A stretch of 6,813 nt of DNA from Pseudomonadota bacterium. GTDB taxonomy: Bacteria > Pseudomonadota > Gammaproteobacteria > Burkholderiales > Burkholderiaceae_C. The stretch covers positions 1 through 6,813 of the forward strand of contig JAEZZU010000014.1 in assembly GCA_023418355.1 (NCBI GenBank), read 5' to 3'. The translations under genes and the position numbers were made by a program. Shown piece after piece: positions 4,466-6,813 of this stretch. Within the stretch, counting starts at the first letter, position 1, and each line of letters starts with the position of its first letter. Below the pieces are notes generated by a model, which was not told where the DNA came from, made no database searches, and saw nothing but the letters and a program-made list of their open reading frames with translations.

Positions 4466-6813
4466 ATGCGTGTTCTAAGCCTTGTTCTTCTGGCCATTCT
4501 CGGCCTGCCACTGACCTTTGGTGGCGCGTACCTGCTCGCTCTGGGCGGCAGTCCCTTCTACTTCCTCAGCGGCCTGGCTGTGCTGGCAACCGCATTCGGC
4601 TTCATCAAGCGCGCACGCTGGGCACTGCCCCTGTACGCTGCCTGGCTGGTGGTGCTGCTGATCTGGTCCCTGTGGGAATCCGGTCTGCACTGGTGGCCTC
4701 TGGCAACCCGTCTGGGTCTGCCTGCCATCATTGGTTTTGTGCTGGCCATCCCCGCTTCGCGTCGTGATGCATCTGGCAACCAGCCTTTTGCCTCTGGCAA
4801 GCCTGTGCTAGCTACCTCGCTGCTGTCGGCCGTCGTGGCCTTCATCGGCATCCCCTTCAATCTGCAGCACGAGACAGACGGCAAGTTGTCCATGGAAGTG
4901 GTCAACCCCGATGCCAAGACTGGTGACACTGCCCAGGCCGAAGGCGACTGGGAAGCCTACACAGGCAGCCACCACGGTCAGCGTTACTCCAAGCTGGACC
5001 AGATCACGCCTGAAAACGTCAACAAGCTGGACGTTGCATGGCAGATCCGCACCGGCGACATGAAGGGTCCTGGCGACGTGGGTGAAACCACTTACCAGGC
5101 CACCCCCATCAAGATCGGCGACACCCTGTATCTGTGCACACCTCACAGCCTGGCCATTGCGCTGGACGCTGACACAGGTGCTGAAAAGTGGCGTTTTGAC
5201 CCCCAGGCTGGCCTGGAATCGAACCGTCAGCACCAGACCTGCCGCGGCGTCTCTTTCTACCGTGGTGCGGATGTCACTCCCGTGGCAGCTGCCGTGGTTG
5301 AAGTGGCTGGCGAACAACCTGCTGCTGCACTGGAAGCTCCTGTTGCACAGGCCACTGCTGCCAAGAACGCTGCACACTGCAAGAACCGCATCTTCCTGCC
5401 TTCGTCGAACTCCAAGCTGTACGCTCTGGACGCCGAAACAGGTGCTGTGTGTGAAGACTTCGGTGACAAGGGTGCCATCGATCTGATGCACAACATGCCT
5501 AACAAGCAGCCTGGTTACCTGAACCCCACATCGCCTCCCGTCATCGTGGGCGACATCCTGATCATCGGTCACTCGGTGAACGACAACTACGCCGTGGAAT
5601 CTCCTTCGGGCGTGATCCGTGCATACGACGTGCACACCGGCAAGCTGCTGTGGAACTGGGACTCGGGCAATGCAGACGAGACTGCACCTTTCGACCCCGC
5701 CAACCCCGACCAGAAGTACAAGGCTTCTTCGCCTAACAGCTGGACCGTGTTCTCGGCCGACGCTGAACTGGGCCTGGTCTACGTACCCCTGGGTAACCGC
5801 GTGCCTGACCAGCTGGGTCAGTACCGTAACGAAGACGAAGAGAAATACACCGCTGCTGTCGTAGCGCTGGACATCAAGACCGGCAAGCTCAAGTGGCACC
5901 AGCAGACCGTGCACCACGACCTGTGGGACATGGACCTGGCTTCGCAACCTGTGCTGCTGGATCTGGACCTGGAAAAGGGCCGTACTCCCGCACTGGTGCT
6001 GCCTACCAAGCAGGGTGACGTCTACGTGCTGGACCGCCGCGATGGCACGCCTATCCACGCTGTGGGTGAGCGTCCTGCACCTCAGGGTACCGACGTTCCT
6101 GGTGAACACACTGTGCCTACACAGCCCTTCTCGGCTTTGAGCTTCGAACCCGCAGCACTGACCGAAAAGGACATGTGGGGCGCCAGCTTGATCGACCAGA
6201 TGATGTGCCGTATCCAGTTCAAGAAACTGCGCTACGAAGGCCGCTACACCGCACCTTCGCTGCAAGGCACCATCGTGTATCCCGGCAACTTTGGCGTGTT
6301 TAACTGGGGCTCCGTTGCTGTTGACCCAGAGCGTCAAGTAATGTTCGGCATGCCTACATATCTGGCATTCGTCTCGACACTGATTCCTCGTGAACAGCTG
6401 ACTGGCGACACCGTGATGAACCTGGGCGAGCAAGGTATCAACGCCAACGAAGGCGCGGGTTACGCCGTCAAGATGCACCCCTTCCTCTCGCCTATGGGCG
6501 TACCTTGCCAGACTCCACCATGGGGTACCGTGGCCGCAGCTGACCTGCGCACCGGCAAGATTGCTTACCAGCACCGCAACGGCACGATCCGCGACCTGTC
6601 GCCTATCCCACTGCCAATCAACATGGGCGTGCCCGGTATCGGTGGTCCTCTGATGACCAAGACTGGCGTGGCCTTCCTGGGCGCGGCTGTGGACAACAAC
6701 TTCCGCGCTTACGACGTTGCTACTGGCAAGGTCCTGTGGGATGCACGTCTGCCCGCTGGCGGTCAGGCCACTCCTATGACTTACCTGAACAGCAAGGGTG
6801 AGCAGATGGTGGT
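4466..6813 (+). CDS. Membrane-bound PQQ-dependent dehydrogenase, glucose/quinate/shikimate family (3' end cut off)
   Basis: The frame is open for 782 codons to the window edge. By comparison with E. coli Gcd (796 residues, recalled) only some 25 C-terminal residues are missing. The N-terminal part has five hydrophobic segments (about 3-25, 30-48, 52-70, 83-97, 113-131), the usual inner-membrane anchor that passes electrons to ubiquinone. From about residue 160 follows the periplasmic eight-bladed PQQ propeller, opening with D161-W-E-A-Y-T-G. Aligned to E. coli Gcd, His262, Trp404 (PQQ stacking), Asp466 and Lys493 correspond to H256, W426, D488 and K515, all kept. E. coli Asn607 corresponds to M629. 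An Ala/Val/Pro-rich stretch (about 270-300) makes the H256-to-C305 interval about 25 residues longer than in E. coli. The enzyme oxidises a sugar or cyclic polyol in the periplasm; glucose, quinate or shikimate cannot be settled here, and the Met629 change leans away from glucose. Pro and Arg codons are strongly biased (many CCT, CGT; no CCG seen), suggesting high expression. Confidence 0.92.
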   Translation, partial: MRVLSLVLLAILGLPLTFGGAYLLALGGSPFYFLSGLAVLATAFGFIKRARWALPLYAAWLVVLLIWSLWESGLHWWPLATRLGLPAIIGFVLAIPASRRDASGNQPFASGKPVLATSLLSAVVAFIGIPFNLQHETDGKLSMEVVNPDAKTGDTAQAEGDWEAYTGSHHGQRYSKLDQITPENVNKLDVAWQIRTGDMKGPGDVGETTYQATPIKIGDTLYLCTPHSLAIALDADTGAEKWRFDPQAGLESNRQHQTCRGVSFYRGADVTPVAAAVVEVAGEQPAAALEAPVAQATAAKNAAHCKNRIFLPSSNSKLYALDAETGAVCEDFGDKGAIDLMHNMPNKQPGYLNPTSPPVIVGDILIIGHSVNDNYAVESPSGVIRAYDVHTGKLLWNWDSGNADETAPFDPANPDQKYKASSPNSWTVFSADAELGLVYVPLGNRVPDQLGQYRNEDEEKYTAAVVALDIKTGKLKWHQQTVHHDLWDMDLASQPVLLDLDLEKGRTPALVLPTKQGDVYVLDRRDGTPIHAVGERPAPQGTDVPGEHTVPTQPFSALSFEPAALTEKDMWGASLIDQMMCRIQFKKLRYEGRYTAPSLQGTIVYPGNFGVFNWGSVAVDPERQVMFGMPTYLAFVSTLIPREQLTGDTVMNLGEQGINANEGAGYAVKMHPFLSPMGVPCQTPPWGTVAAADLRTGKIAYQHRNGTIRDLSPIPLPINMGVPGIGGPLMTKTGVAFLGAAVDNNFRAYDVATGKVLWDARLPAGGQATPMTYLNSKGEQMV

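Noticed and set aside
4239..4767. Plus-strand open frames of 79 and 151 codons around the dehydrogenase leader
   Set aside because: Both run into the dehydrogenase in another frame, cross the inverted repeat, lack ribosome binding sites and have non-protein-like composition.
4808..6574. 588-codon open frame antisense to the PQQ dehydrogenase
   Set aside because: Its codons are exact reverse complements of the sense codons. It stays open because the sense gene lacks TTA, CTA and TCA codons in that stretch; the sense CTA at 4808 ends it. The product is His/Val/Gln-rich and resembles no known family, while the sense frame is a clear PQQ dehydrogenase.

Overview
The window looks like chromosomal DNA from a betaproteobacterium of the order Burkholderiales, most likely Comamonadaceae and possibly Comamonas. 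This rests on moderately high GC with C/G-ending codons, the character of the UppP and DinG proteins, and a membrane-anchored PQQ dehydrogenase. The genus is an inference from recall; no search was run.

Layout. Bases 1-175 (minus) hold the N-terminus of a CNNM/CorC-type 'hemolysin family' membrane protein. It lies 53 bp downstream of uppP (229-1077, minus), the undecaprenyl-diphosphate phosphatase that recycles the cell-wall lipid carrier; the two probably share a transcript. An 839-bp non-coding gap (1078-1916) separates uppP from the divergent dinG (1917-4082, plus), an XPD-like Fe-S helicase with all four cluster cysteines and all helicase motifs visible. After a second non-coding gap (4083-4465), a membrane-bound PQQ-dependent dehydrogenase of the glucose/quinate/shikimate family starts at 4466. 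It stays open to the window edge, with only the C-terminal tail missing.

The most interesting parts are the two gaps. The uppP-dinG gap has the layout of a replication origin or DnaA-titration locus. It has an 80% A/T stretch with a 19-bp palindrome, then a cluster of DnaA-box sequences between 1472 and 1726: two exact TTATCCACA in opposite orientation, two more that fit TTWTNCACA, one 8/9 match and several 7/9 matches. No dnaA, dnaN or parAB gene is in view. The same gap holds a strong minus-strand intrinsic terminator (1184-1221) with no recognisable gene feeding it. The dinG-dehydrogenase gap holds two 12-bp perfect palindromes, a lac-operator-like site (4246-4259) and a 71-bp nested inverted repeat (4318-4388), suggesting that the dehydrogenase is regulated in its leader.

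The genes do not form one pathway: cell-envelope lipid recycling, DNA repair and periplasmic substrate oxidation sit side by side. In the dehydrogenase the PQQ and catalytic residues are kept, but the position matching E. coli Gcd Asn607 is Met and there is an Ala-rich insertion of about 25 residues. Its substrate may therefore be quinate/shikimate or another polyol rather than glucose.
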